Source of the DNA: Chitinophaga pinensis
GTDB taxonomy: Bacteria; Pseudomonadota; Gammaproteobacteria; Burkholderiales; Burkholderiaceae_C
Assembly: GCA_943326015.2 (NCBI GenBank)
Contig: CALPRQ020000022.1
Location: 1-61,974, forward strand
Direction of reading: 5' to 3'
DNA length: 61,974 nt
Position numbers and translations under genes: made by a program. Under the pieces are notes generated by a model that saw only the letters and a program-made list of their open reading frames with translations, made no database searches and had not been told where the DNA came from. Positions within the stretch are counted from its first letter, which is position 1. Each line of letters begins with the position of its first letter. Positions 36,522 through 46,894 of this stretch are shown piece by piece.

Positions 36522-37571
36522 TCAGGCCCAACGCTGGCGCTGCAGCCTGACCCAGGTCCATGCCAGCGCCAGCAGCGAGGCCGTGCTCAAGCCCAGCAGC
36601 CCCAGCACCAGGGGGTCCTGCCAGCGCGGCGGCCTGGCCTGCGCCAGCTGCGCATGGACAGCCTCGACCGCGGCGCGCATGCGCGCCTGCTCCACCCGCA
36701 GTCCTTCGAGCTCGGCCTGCAGGCTGGCGGCAGGGGCAACCGGCCCCAAAGGTTCGGCATCGGCTGGCACGGTGCCAGCCGGGCCGGGCAGGCTGCCAGC
36801 CGCTGCCGTGCTGTTTACTGCAGGCTGGAGCGGCATGGCAGCGGTCTCGATCAGATCGAGCTCCAGCCTGGGGCCTGTCGTAGCGGGCATGGCAGGCGTG
36901 GCGGCTGGCTTTTCGGCTACGACCTGCTCGACAGGCTCCTCGCGCACGGGGGCCGGCCGGGTCTTGGCCAGCGCGCGCTCGACACCAAACGGACGAGGAC
37001 GCGGAGGCGGCAAGTTGATCGGAGCCGGGCTGACGGTTCGGCGGCTTGGCGGCTCCGAGCCCGGCTTGCGTGGACGGGCCGAAACGGCGGGCCGCCCACC
37101 CTGATCGGATGCGTTCGGCTTGCCTGCGGACCTGGCTGCCAGCGCGGCCGATGCGGCTCGCGCACGCGTCCTGGCAGCCGCCTCCGATACAGGCCGCTGT
37201 GACAGGGCAGCCGAATCCTGGTCGGCCAGCAAGGCATAGCTGCGGGTATAGGCATTGGCGCAACCCACCCGCATCTGCAATGTCACGATGGGCTCGTTGA
37301 CCGGCTGGCTGGCACGCACCCGCCAACGGATGGCACCCGATTCATCCGGAGCCAGGGTCGTCACCGTCACCTCGGCGGCTGGCAGGCGGCTGTCACCATA
37401 ATGCACCTCGGCTTGCAGGCACTGCCCTGCGGCCGCATCGGACGCGCCCGCCATGACGACCAGCTCCAGTGGACGACCGATCACGACCTGACCCTGCGCG
37501 GTGCCCAGCGTCAGGGCGCCAACCTGTCCCGCTGCCGCCAGCAAGGTGATTGCGGTGGCATGTTTCAGCAT
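36522..37571 (-). CDS. FimV-like exported protein with C-terminal membrane helix
   Basis: 349 residues. A signal peptide (MLKHATAITLLAAAGQVGA) leads into LTLGTAQGQVVIGRPLEL, the typical FimV/TspA N-terminal domain (about 20-125). A long Pro/Ala/Arg-rich linker follows, then a short coiled coil (about 285-315) and one membrane helix (about 322-340). It lacks the LysM and large C-terminal TPR parts of full FimV. The start at 37571 has GGAG just upstream. It follows the PulE-type ATPase gene by 52 bases, suggesting a shared role in type II secretion or pili. Confidence 0.75.
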   Translation of the reverse strand: MLKHATAITLLAAAGQVGALTLGTAQGQVVIGRPLELVVMAGASDAAAGQCLQAEVHYGDSRLPAAEVTVTTLAPDESGAIRWRVRASQPVNEPIVTLQMRVGCANAYTRSYALLADQDSAALSQRPVSEAAARTRARAASAALAARSAGKPNASDQGGRPAVSARPRKPGSEPPSRRTVSPAPINLPPPRPRPFGVERALAKTRPAPVREEPVEQVVAEKPAATPAMPATTGPRLELDLIETAAMPLQPAVNSTAAAGSLPGPAGTVPADAEPLGPVAPAASLQAELEGLRVEQARMRAAVEAVHAQLAQARPPRWQDPLVLGLLGLSTASLLALAWTWVRLQRQRWA

Positions 37572-37623
37572 TTCAAGCTCCGGTGGACACATGGCTGGGG
37601 CATGTTGAGGCCCGGCCCCGGCC

Positions 37624-39642
37624 TCAATCGTTGGCCGAGGCACGCACCTCGGCGAGCGAGGTCCGTCCGGCGAGGACCTTGTCAATGCCGTCCTGACGCA
37701 GCGAGCGCATGCCCTCGGCGAGCGCGAGCTGCCGGATCTCGGCAGGACGTGCGCGCTTTTGCACCAGCTCGCGCAGCGCCGGGGTAGCGACCAGCAGTTC
37801 GTGCAGGGCCAGACGCCCCAGGTAACCGGTGTTCGCGCAGTGATCGCAACCCGCGGCGTGGTAGTCCTGCAGGCGGCCATTGAGCGCATACCGTTGCCGC
37901 CACTCGGCATGCAGGACTGCAGCATCGCGCTGGGGATGCCCGACCGACAGGGCACCCTGGTAGTCCTCGGTCACCTCATGCAGGCGCTCCGCGGTCATGG
38001 GACGAGACCGGACGCAGGACGGGCACAGCCTGCGCACCAGGCGCTGCGCCAGCACGCCCTGCAGCGAATCGGCAAAGGAAAAACTGTCGACCCCCAGGTC
38101 GTTCAGGCGCACGATGGTCTCGGCCGCCGAATTGGTATGCAGCGTCGAGAGCACCAGGTGACCGGTCAGCGAGGCCTCGATCGTGATCTCCGCGGTCTCG
38201 GAGTCGCGGATCTCGCCGACCATGATCACATCGGGATCGGCCCGCAACAGCGAGCGCAGCGCAGCAGCGAAGTTCCAGCCTATGCGGGGATTGACCTGGA
38301 TCTGGCGCAGCCCATGCTGGGTGATCTCGACCGGATCCTCGGCGGTCCAGATCTTGCGGTTGGGCCGGTTCAGGCGCTGCAGGATCGAGTGCAGCGTGGT
38401 CGTCTTGCCCGAGCCGGTCGGCCCCACGCACAGGAACAGGCCGTAGGGCCGCTCGATCAGGCGCTCCAGTTGATCGAGGTTGCGGGGTGCCAGATTCAGC
38501 GAATCGAGCGGAACGACCTTGAAGCCCGTGAGCAGCCGCATCACGACATCCTCGAGCCCGTGGGCGGTCGGAATGGTGGCCACGCGCAGCTCGATCGGCA
38601 GGTTGCCGAATTTCGCGAAGTTGATCTTGCCATCCTGGGGCTTGCGACGCTCCGAGATATCGAGGTCGCACATGATCTTGATGCGCGCGATCAGGGCATT
38701 GCGGTAGCTCGGCGGCAACTCCAGATAAGGGCGCAGCTCGCCATCGATGCGGAAGCGGATCGCCACCTTCTCGCGCCCGGGATAAGGCTCGATGTGGATG
38801 TCGGAGGCGCGCTGGTGATAGGCCTCGGTGATCATCGAGTTGATCAGACGCACCAGGGTGTTGTCGGACTGCTCGATCGACTTTTCGTCCTCGACCGGCC
38901 GGGACTCGCCACCCGCCAGTTCCGCCGCCAGCATCCAGGCGTCCTGCTCGGATGTGGCGCGGGCCTCACGCTCGACGCGCGACTGGCGCTCCTTCGGAGC
39001 CGGACTGTCCACCATGCCAATGCCACGGTAAGCCTTGGCGATTTGCGCCACCAGGTCGGCGCTGGTCGTGACCACCGGCCTGACCTTGCGCTGGCTGGTG
39101 AATTCGAGCTCGTCGAGCAGCTTGAACTGCAGCGGGTCGGTCATCGCCACGACCAGCTTGGACTTCCACTCCATCAGCGGCAACACCTTGAGCTTGACGG
39201 CGGTAGCGGCCGGCACCTTGCGCAAGGCGGCGACATCGATGCTGAACTGTCTGAGATCGACGAAGGGGTAGCCCATCTTGGTCACGAGCGCGAGTTGCAG
39301 GTCAGCCGTCGTGACCAGCCCCATGTCCAGCAAGATCTGCCCCAGCGGAACGCTTTTGCCCGACGACTGGCGCGACAGGGCCTCGGACAGCTGGCTCCGG
39401 GAAATCTTGCCCAGGCCGATCAAGGCCTCGCCGATGGGCATGGGCTGGTGCTGGAGCTGAGACTCGAGTGCGGCACTCAACTCCTCGCGCGTACTCCTGA
39501 CCGCATTGAGCAGGCTGGCTGGCACCGGGTCGGTAGCTAGCGGTTCCAGCTCTGGCGGCATGCTGTCGCTGAAGTCTGGCGCGAACTGAGTGGGTTCAGC
39601 ACCAGACTGGTCACCGTATTCAAGGCGGCTGATGCCAGTCAT
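37624..39642 (-). CDS. GspE/PulE/PilB-type secretion ATPase
   Basis: 672 residues. An N-terminal MshEN/GspE-N type region (about 60-215, GQILLDMGLVTTADLQLAL) precedes the ATPase core: Walker A VGPTGSGKTTT, Asp box ending EDPVE, Walker B DPDVIMVGEIRDSETAE and the His box LVLSTLHTNSA. The four-Cys zinc site is present as CPSC plus CDHC. It powers type II secretion, type IV pili or a related machine. No gspF/pilC or pseudopilin gene is nearby, so it is an orphan or part of a scattered system. Confidence 0.9.
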   Translation of the reverse strand: MTGISRLEYGDQSGAEPTQFAPDFSDSMPPELEPLATDPVPASLLNAVRSTREELSAALESQLQHQPMPIGEALIGLGKISRSQLSEALSRQSSGKSVPLGQILLDMGLVTTADLQLALVTKMGYPFVDLRQFSIDVAALRKVPAATAVKLKVLPLMEWKSKLVVAMTDPLQFKLLDELEFTSQRKVRPVVTTSADLVAQIAKAYRGIGMVDSPAPKERQSRVEREARATSEQDAWMLAAELAGGESRPVEDEKSIEQSDNTLVRLINSMITEAYHQRASDIHIEPYPGREKVAIRFRIDGELRPYLELPPSYRNALIARIKIMCDLDISERRKPQDGKINFAKFGNLPIELRVATIPTAHGLEDVVMRLLTGFKVVPLDSLNLAPRNLDQLERLIERPYGLFLCVGPTGSGKTTTLHSILQRLNRPNRKIWTAEDPVEITQHGLRQIQVNPRIGWNFAAALRSLLRADPDVIMVGEIRDSETAEITIEASLTGHLVLSTLHTNSAAETIVRLNDLGVDSFSFADSLQGVLAQRLVRRLCPSCVRSRPMTAERLHEVTEDYQGALSVGHPQRDAAVLHAEWRQRYALNGRLQDYHAAGCDHCANTGYLGRLALHELLVATPALRELVQKRARPAEIRQLALAEGMRSLRQDGIDKVLAGRTSLAEVRASAND

Positions 39643-39667
39643 GGGAGTGAAAATGCAAAAATGGCAG

Positions 39668-39889
39668 TTAGATATGGATCAGCCATTGGATCACGTTTTT
39701 GGCGATGAATCCAAGCATGCCAAAAGACAGCACAAGAAAGAGCACAAAAGTGCCGAACTTGCCTGCCTTGGACTCGCGCGCCAGGTTGAACACGATGAAC
39801 AGCATGAAGAGGATGAAGGCGGTGACACCGAAGGTCAGGCCGAACTCGGCAATCTGATCCTCGCTCAGGCCGAAAAGGCTGTGGTCCAT
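39668..39889 (-). CDS. DUF2788 small membrane protein
   Basis: 73 residues with two hydrophobic helices (about 15-32 and 45-65). The start at 39889 (MDHSLFGLSEDQIAEFGL) is chosen because GAGGGGG lies 9 bases upstream; the ATG at 39898 would sit on that ribosome site. Function unknown. The 199 bases upstream hold nothing I can name. Confidence 0.8.
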   Translation of the reverse strand: MDHSLFGLSEDQIAEFGLTFGVTAFILFMLFIVFNLARESKAGKFGTFVLFLVLSFGMLGFIAKNVIQWLIHI

Positions 39890-40088
39890 CTTCAGCATCC
39901 CCCCTCGGCCGATGCGGCGGGGCACAGGCCGTGGGCCAGGCCTGGCAGGGGAGCGTGGCGCAGGTCACACCAGCCGCGGGCGAGCCAGCACAGCGGGGAA
40001 GCCAGTGTCACGCCGGACGAGGCAGCTTGCTTGTCTTGCATTGAATTCAATGATCGTGGATGAAAAAAAAGGGACTGGACCGATTGGA

Positions 40089-41728
<1,640 letters not shown>

Positions 41729-41732
<4 letters not shown>

Positions 41733-42775
41733 CGCACAGCCTTTCTCGGGTCGAGCGCGTCGCGCAGCGCGTCGCCCATGAAGGTCAGCAGCAGCAGCGT
41801 GCCCACCAGCAGCGTGAAGGTCGACAGGGTGATCCACCAGGCGTCCAGATTGGCCTTGCCCTGCGCCAGCAGCTCGCCCAGCGAGGGCGTGCCCGGCGGC
41901 ACCCCCAGCCCCAGGAAATCGAGCGAGGTCAAGGCCAGGATGGCCGCGCTCATGCGAAACGGCAGGAACGTCACCACCGGCGTCAGGCTGTTGGGCAGCA
42001 GGTGGCGCCAGATGATCTGCCAATGTCCCAGCCCGAGGGCACGCGCCGCGCGCACATAGTCGAGCTGGCGGTTGCGCAGGAACTCGGCCCGCACGTAGTC
42101 GCTCAGCCCCATCCAGCCGAACAGGCTCAGCAGGATCAGCAGCAGCCAGAGGCCGGGCTCGAACAGCGCCGAGAAGATGATCAACAGGTAGAGCTCGGGC
42201 AGCGCGCTCCAGATCTCGATCAGGCGCTGCACCAGCAGATCGGTGCGGCCGCCGAAATAACCCTGGATCGCCCCCGCCACCAGCCCCAGCAGCACGCCCG
42301 AGCCGGTCAGCGCGAGCGCGAACAGCACCGAGAGCCGAAAGCCGTAGAGCAGCCTGGCCAGCACATCGCGGCCGCGATCGTCGGTGCCCAGCCAGTTGTC
42401 CGCCGAGGGCGGCGCCGGGTGCGGCGCGCGCGCGAAGTAGTTGATGGAGCCGTGGTGGTGGCGGTTCGGCGCCTGCAGCACCCAGTTGCCAGGCTGGTCG
42501 AACTGGCGCCGGATGAAGGGATCGAGGTAGTCGGTCGGCGTCTCGAAGTCGCCGCCAAACGTCGTCTCGGGCAGCTCCTGCAGCACTGGAACATACCAAT
42601 TCCCCTGATAGCGCACCAGCAACGGGCGGTCGTTGGAGACCAGCTCGGCCACCAGGCTGAGCGCAAACAGCAGCGCGAACAGCCGCAGGCTGAACCAGCC
42701 CAGCCGATGGGCCCGAAAGCGCCGCCAGGCCAGGCGCCAGGGGCTGGCAGCGAGTTGATCAGTCGAACTTGACAC
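41729..42775 (-). CDS. yejE: peptide ABC transporter permease
   Basis: 348 residues of the BPD-type permease fold, with a first helix near 25-45, a long periplasmic loop (YQGNWYVPVLQELPETTFGGD in part), then five helices. The EAA loop reads RAARALGLGHWQIIWRHLLPN. The loop carrying YLDPFIRRQF is typical of YejE. It overlaps yejB by 17 bases and yejF by 4. Confidence 0.93.
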
Positions 42776-43793
42776 GCGGGTCCACCCACAGATAACAGAG
42801 GTCGCTCACCAGCTTGGTCAGCAGGCCGATCAGCGTGAACAGGTAGAGCGTGCCGAGCACGACGGGGTAGTCGCGCCGGATCACGCTCTCGTAGCTCAGC
42901 AGCCCGAGGCCGTCGAGCGAGAACAGGGTCTCGATCAGCAGCGAGCCGGTGAAGAAGGCACCGACGAAGGCGGCCGGAAATCCGGTCACGATCGGCAGCA
43001 GCGCATTGCGCAGCACATGGCGCGTCAGCACGCGGCGCTCTGACAGGCCCTTGGCGCGCGCGGTCAGCACATACTGCTTGCCGATCTCCTCCAGCATCGC
43101 ATTGCGGGTCAGCAGCGTCGTGACCGCAAAGGCGCCAAGCACACTGGCCGTCACCGGCAGCGCGATATGCCACAGGTAATCGACCACCCTGGCGCCCCAG
43201 CTCAGGGACTCCCAGTTGGACGAGGTCAGCCCGCGCAGCGGAAACCACTGCAGCTGGCCGCCGAACACCACCAGCAGCAGCACACCCAGCACGAAACCCG
43301 GCACCGCGTAGCCCGCCAGCACCAGGACCGAGGTCGCGGTATCGAAGCGGCTGCCGGCCCGCACCGCCTTGGCAATGCCCAGCGGCAGCGAGACCGAGTA
43401 GGTCAGCAGGAAAGTCCACAGTCCCAAGCTGATCGAGACCGGCAGCTTCTCCCTGACCAGGGTCCAGACATCCTTGTGGTGGTAGAAGCTCTGGCCTAGA
43501 TCGAAGCGCGCGAACTGGCTCAGCATCTGCACGAAGCGCTCGGGCGCGGGCTGGTCGAAACCGTACAGGCGCCGGATCTCCTCGATGCGCTCGGGGTCCA
43601 CCCCCTGACGCCCCCGGTAGCCGGTACCGGCCTGGGTGGCGCCCTCGCCACCGCTGTCGCGCCCCTGCAGCTGAGCGACCATCTGCTCGACCGGGCCGCC
43701 CGGGACGAACTGGATCACGACGAAGGTCAGCAGCAGCACGCCGAACAGGGTCGGCACCATCAGCAGCAGACGCTTGAGAATGTAGTGCCACAT
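42759..43793 (-). CDS. yejB: peptide ABC transporter permease
   Basis: 344 residues. N-terminus MWHYILKRLLLMVPTLFGVLLLTF, a YejB-type insertion around 45-70 (QLQGRDSGGEGATQ), then the permease core with RAKGLSERRVLTRHVLRNALLP. The start at 43793 lies one base past the yejA stop; an ATG four codons earlier would overlap yejA and is less likely. Confidence 0.93.
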   Translation of the reverse strand: MWHYILKRLLLMVPTLFGVLLLTFVVIQFVPGGPVEQMVAQLQGRDSGGEGATQAGTGYRGRQGVDPERIEEIRRLYGFDQPAPERFVQMLSQFARFDLGQSFYHHKDVWTLVREKLPVSISLGLWTFLLTYSVSLPLGIAKAVRAGSRFDTATSVLVLAGYAVPGFVLGVLLLVVFGGQLQWFPLRGLTSSNWESLSWGARVVDYLWHIALPVTASVLGAFAVTTLLTRNAMLEEIGKQYVLTARAKGLSERRVLTRHVLRNALLPIVTGFPAAFVGAFFTGSLLIETLFSLDGLGLLSYESVIRRDYPVVLGTLYLFTLIGLLTKLVSDLCYLWVDPRVKFD

Positions 43794-43794
43794 C

Positions 43795-45660
43795 TCAGTC
43801 CCCACCCTTCACTGGACGGCCCGCGCGATTGGCCGGGCTCGCCCACCAGCTCGACAGCAGCCAGTTTTCCGGCTGGTAATACCTGGGCAGCTGCCGCGGG
43901 CGCTCGAAGCGGCCAGCACGCCAGGCGATGCGGTGCACGCTGCCGTACCAGTGCGGCACCGCGTAATGACCATGACGCAGCACCCGGTCGAGCGCGCGCA
44001 GCGCCGCCACCAGCTCGGGACGCTTGCGGGCGGCCAGGGCGCGCTCGATCAGCGCGTCGACCACCGGGTCGCGCACACCGATCAGGTTGGCCGAACCCTC
44101 GATGGCAGCGGCGCGCGAGCCGAAGCGCTCGATCAGCTCGGCACCGGGCGCCTCGCTGCCGACGATACGGCTGCTGATGAGCTCGAAGTCGAAGCCATCC
44201 AGCCTTTTCTGCAGCAGCGCGAAATCGACCACCTTGTGCCGCGCCTGGATGCCAAGCTTTTCGAGGTTCTTGGCGAAGGGCGTGAAAACCCGCCCCATGG
44301 CGGCGCTGTTGTCGACGAACTCGATCGTGAAGGGTTCGCCGCGCTCGTTGCGCAGCGCACCGTCACGGTAGTGCCATCCGGCCTGCGCGAGCAGATCACG
44401 TGCGCGCCGCAAATGGTCGCGCAGCATCTGACCCGAATCCGGGTCCAGGCTGGTCGCGGGCGGCAGCGGCACGGGCTGCTCGAACAAGGCAGCCGGCAGC
44501 CGTTGCCGCCAGGGCGTCAGCAGCGCGAGCTCGTCAGCGCCGGGCAGTCCGCGCGCCTCGAAATCGCTCGCGACGAAGAACCCGCGCACCCGGGTATAGG
44601 CGTTGTAGAACAGCTGGCGGTTCATCCACTCGAAGTCCAGCGCCAGCCCGATCGCCTCGCGCACGCGCGGATCGCTGAACTTCGCCAGCCGGGTGTTGAA
44701 CAGGAAGCCCTGGAAATCGCCGGCATTGCCATGCGCCAGCTCCTCCTTGACCAGCAGACCACGCTCGAAGGGCCGGCCCTGGTAGGCCTTGGCCCACTCG
44801 CGCGCGACGAAGGCCTGGATATAGTCGAACTCGCCGGCCTTGAAGGCTTCGAGCTGCGCCGTGCTGTCCTGGTAGAGCCGGTAGGTGATGCGGTCGAAGT
44901 TGTACATGCCGCGCCGCACATTGAGGTCAGCCGCCCACCAGTTGGGGTCACGCTCATAGCTGACGTCCCGCCCGTAACCGCGGGTCGCCAGCCGGTAGGG
45001 GCCGGAGCCGATCGGCGGCTCGGCCACGCTGCGGTCCAGCGGCTGACGCTGGCCACCGACCAGACCCCACTGCCGGCTGAACACCGGCAGACTGCCCGCG
45101 ATCAGCGGCAGCTCGGCGCTGCGCCGCGCGAAGTCGAAGCGCAGCAGGCGCTCTCCCAGCACGGTGGCGCGCCGGATGTCGGCGAAATAGCTGCGGTACT
45201 GTGGCGACGCCTCGGGTCCGGTCAGCGTATCAAACGCATGCTTGACATCGGCCGCCAGCACCGGGTCGCCGTTGTGGAAACGCGCCTTCAGGTTGAGTCT
45301 GAAGGTCGCCGACAGGCCATCCGGCGCGACCGTGACATCCTCGGCCAGCAGACCGTAGGCGGTATTGGGCTCGTCGAGCGAGCCGGTCAGCAGGGTCTCG
45401 AGCACCAGCGCGTTGAGGCCGGGCGGTGCCGTTCCCTTGAGCGTGAAGGGATTGAACTTGTCGTACTGGCTGGCGCGCGTGGGCGGCACCAGCGCGATCT
45501 CGCCGCCCTTGGGCGCGCCTGGGTTGACATAGTCGAAATGGGCAAAGCCAGCCGGGTACTTGAGCTCGCCGAACTGAGCCCAGGCATGCGCCGCCCGCGC
45601 GGGCAGGACGCAGCAAAACAGCAAACTCGACAGCCCCAGGCTCAGGAGGGGTAAACGCAT
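43795..45660 (-). CDS. yejA: peptide ABC transporter substrate-binding protein
   Basis: 621 residues, a cluster C (OppA-like) binding protein. Signal peptide MRLPLLSLGLSSLLFCCVLPARA; early motif GELKYPAGFAHFDYVNPGAPKGG is characteristic of YejA. The start at 45660 has AGGAGGGG just upstream and the frame before it runs into fabI. First gene of the yejABEF operon, 37 bases from the divergent fabI, so the two promoters must overlap. Confidence 0.93.
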   Translation of the reverse strand: MRLPLLSLGLSSLLFCCVLPARAAHAWAQFGELKYPAGFAHFDYVNPGAPKGGEIALVPPTRASQYDKFNPFTLKGTAPPGLNALVLETLLTGSLDEPNTAYGLLAEDVTVAPDGLSATFRLNLKARFHNGDPVLAADVKHAFDTLTGPEASPQYRSYFADIRRATVLGERLLRFDFARRSAELPLIAGSLPVFSRQWGLVGGQRQPLDRSVAEPPIGSGPYRLATRGYGRDVSYERDPNWWAADLNVRRGMYNFDRITYRLYQDSTAQLEAFKAGEFDYIQAFVAREWAKAYQGRPFERGLLVKEELAHGNAGDFQGFLFNTRLAKFSDPRVREAIGLALDFEWMNRQLFYNAYTRVRGFFVASDFEARGLPGADELALLTPWRQRLPAALFEQPVPLPPATSLDPDSGQMLRDHLRRARDLLAQAGWHYRDGALRNERGEPFTIEFVDNSAAMGRVFTPFAKNLEKLGIQARHKVVDFALLQKRLDGFDFELISSRIVGSEAPGAELIERFGSRAAAIEGSANLIGVRDPVVDALIERALAARKRPELVAALRALDRVLRHGHYAVPHWYGSVHRIAWRAGRFERPRQLPRYYQPENWLLSSWWASPANRAGRPVKGGD

Positions 45661-45697
45661 GAGACAATTCTGCCCAAGTTTTTCTGGAGATTGACTC

Positions 45698-46507
45698 ATG
45701 GGTTTTCTCGCTGGCAAGAAATTGCTGATCACTGGTCTGCTGTCCAACCGTTCGATTGCCTACGGCGTCGCCAAGGCCTGCCACGCGCAAGGCGCCGAGC
45801 TGGCCTTCAGCTATGTCGGTGAGCGCTTCAAGGACCGCATCTGCGAGTTCGCCGCCGAATTCGACTCCAAGCTGGTGTTCGATTGTGACGTCGGCAGCGA
45901 CGAGCAGATCGAACAAATGTTCAAGGACCTGTCGGTCCACTGGCCGACCTTCGACGGCTTCGTGCACAGCATCGGCTTTGCGCCGCGCGAGGCGATTTCG
46001 GGCGACTTCCTCGAAGGCCTGAGCCGCGAGGCGTTCAAGATCGCGCTCGACATCAGCGCCTACAGCTTCCCCGGCATGGCCAAGGCCGCCAAGCCCTACC
46101 TGAACGACAAGTCTGCGCTGCTGACGCTGACCTACCTGGGCGCGGTGCGCACCATCCCGCACTACAACACCATGGGTCTGGCCAAGGCCAGCCTGGAAGC
46201 CAGCGTGCGCTACCTGGCCGAGGCGCTCGGCACCCTGCCCGACGGCCGCAGCATCCGCGTCAACGGCATCAGCGCCGGCCCGATCAAGACCCTGGCGGCC
46301 AGCGGCATCAAGGACTTCGGCAAGCTGCTGGGCATGGGTGCGGCCGCCGCGCCCTTGCGCCGCAACGTCACGATCGATGAAGTCGGCAACGTCGCCGCCT
46401 TCCTGCTGTCCGACCTGGCCTCCGGCATGACCGCCGAGATCTCCTACGTCGACTGCGGCTTCAGCTCGACCGCCGGCGTCAGCCGCGACAGCGCACAGAT
46501 CGCCTGA
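45698..46507 (+). CDS. fabI: enoyl-ACP reductase (NADH)
   Basis: 269 residues. It performs the last reduction of each fatty-acid elongation cycle. Catalytic Tyr146, Tyr156 and Lys163 fall at the same numbers as in E. coli FabI ([19 protein letters not shown]), and Gly93 in HSIGFAP is the triclosan-sensitive form. The N-terminal [11 protein letters not shown] is the nucleotide-binding loop of the FabI subclass. Confidence 0.97.
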   Translation: MGFLAGKKLLITGLLSNRSIAYGVAKACHAQGAELAFSYVGERFKDRICEFAAEFDSKLVFDCDVGSDEQIEQMFKDLSVHWPTFDGFVHSIGFAPREAISGDFLEGLSREAFKIALDISAYSFPGMAKAAKPYLNDKSALLTLTYLGAVRTIPHYNTMGLAKASLEASVRYLAEALGTLPDGRSIRVNGISAGPIKTLAASGIKDFGKLLGMGAAAAPLRRNVTIDEVGNVAAFLLSDLASGMTAEISYVDCGFSSTAGVSRDSAQIA

Positions 46508-46567
46508 TCGGCTCCTGCTCTGACCGGACAGCCATGCGGCCGTTCGGTGTAGCAGTCAGAAGGTCGC

Positions 46568-46594
46568 AAAAAAACCCGCCAAGGCGGGTTTCTT
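46568..46594. terminator. bidirectional terminator between fabI and the DUF465 gene
   Basis: AAAAAAACCCGCC / GGCGGGTTTCTT with a 2-3 base loop, 60 bases after the fabI stop and 20 before the convergent DUF465 stop. A-run and T-rich flanks suit both directions. Confidence 0.85.
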
Positions 46595-46614
46595 CATTCC
46601 AGAACCGGAATCCG

Positions 46615-46830
46615 TCAGGCCGATGCCTTCTTCAGGATCTGGTAGAGCTCGTCCTTGAGACCGAGCTTTTCCTTCTTCAGGTTCTCGATCTCGACCTGGG
46701 TGCCGGAGGCGATGTGGTTCTCCATGTTCTTGATCTGCTGATCGAGCTCGTTGTGCTTGTCGAACAGGCGCGAGAAATGGTGGTCGCTGGTCTTGAGCTG
46801 GGTGATCAGTTCGCGGTACTCAGGAAACAT
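46615..46830 (-). CDS. DUF465 (YdcH-like) protein
   Basis: 71 residues, starting MFPEYRELITQLKTSDHHF. A short helical hairpin rich in heptads, with the family motif HFSRLFDKHNELD. Common in Proteobacteria, function unknown. Separate from the decarboxylase gene upstream (64 bases). Confidence 0.9.
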   Translation of the reverse strand: MFPEYRELITQLKTSDHHFSRLFDKHNELDQQIKNMENHIASGTQVEIENLKKEKLGLKDELYQILKKASA

Positions 46831-46894
46831 GTTTACTCCTACTAAAAGTTGCAGTCATTTTTACGCCATCCGGCGGACGGTGTATTGATCTAGT

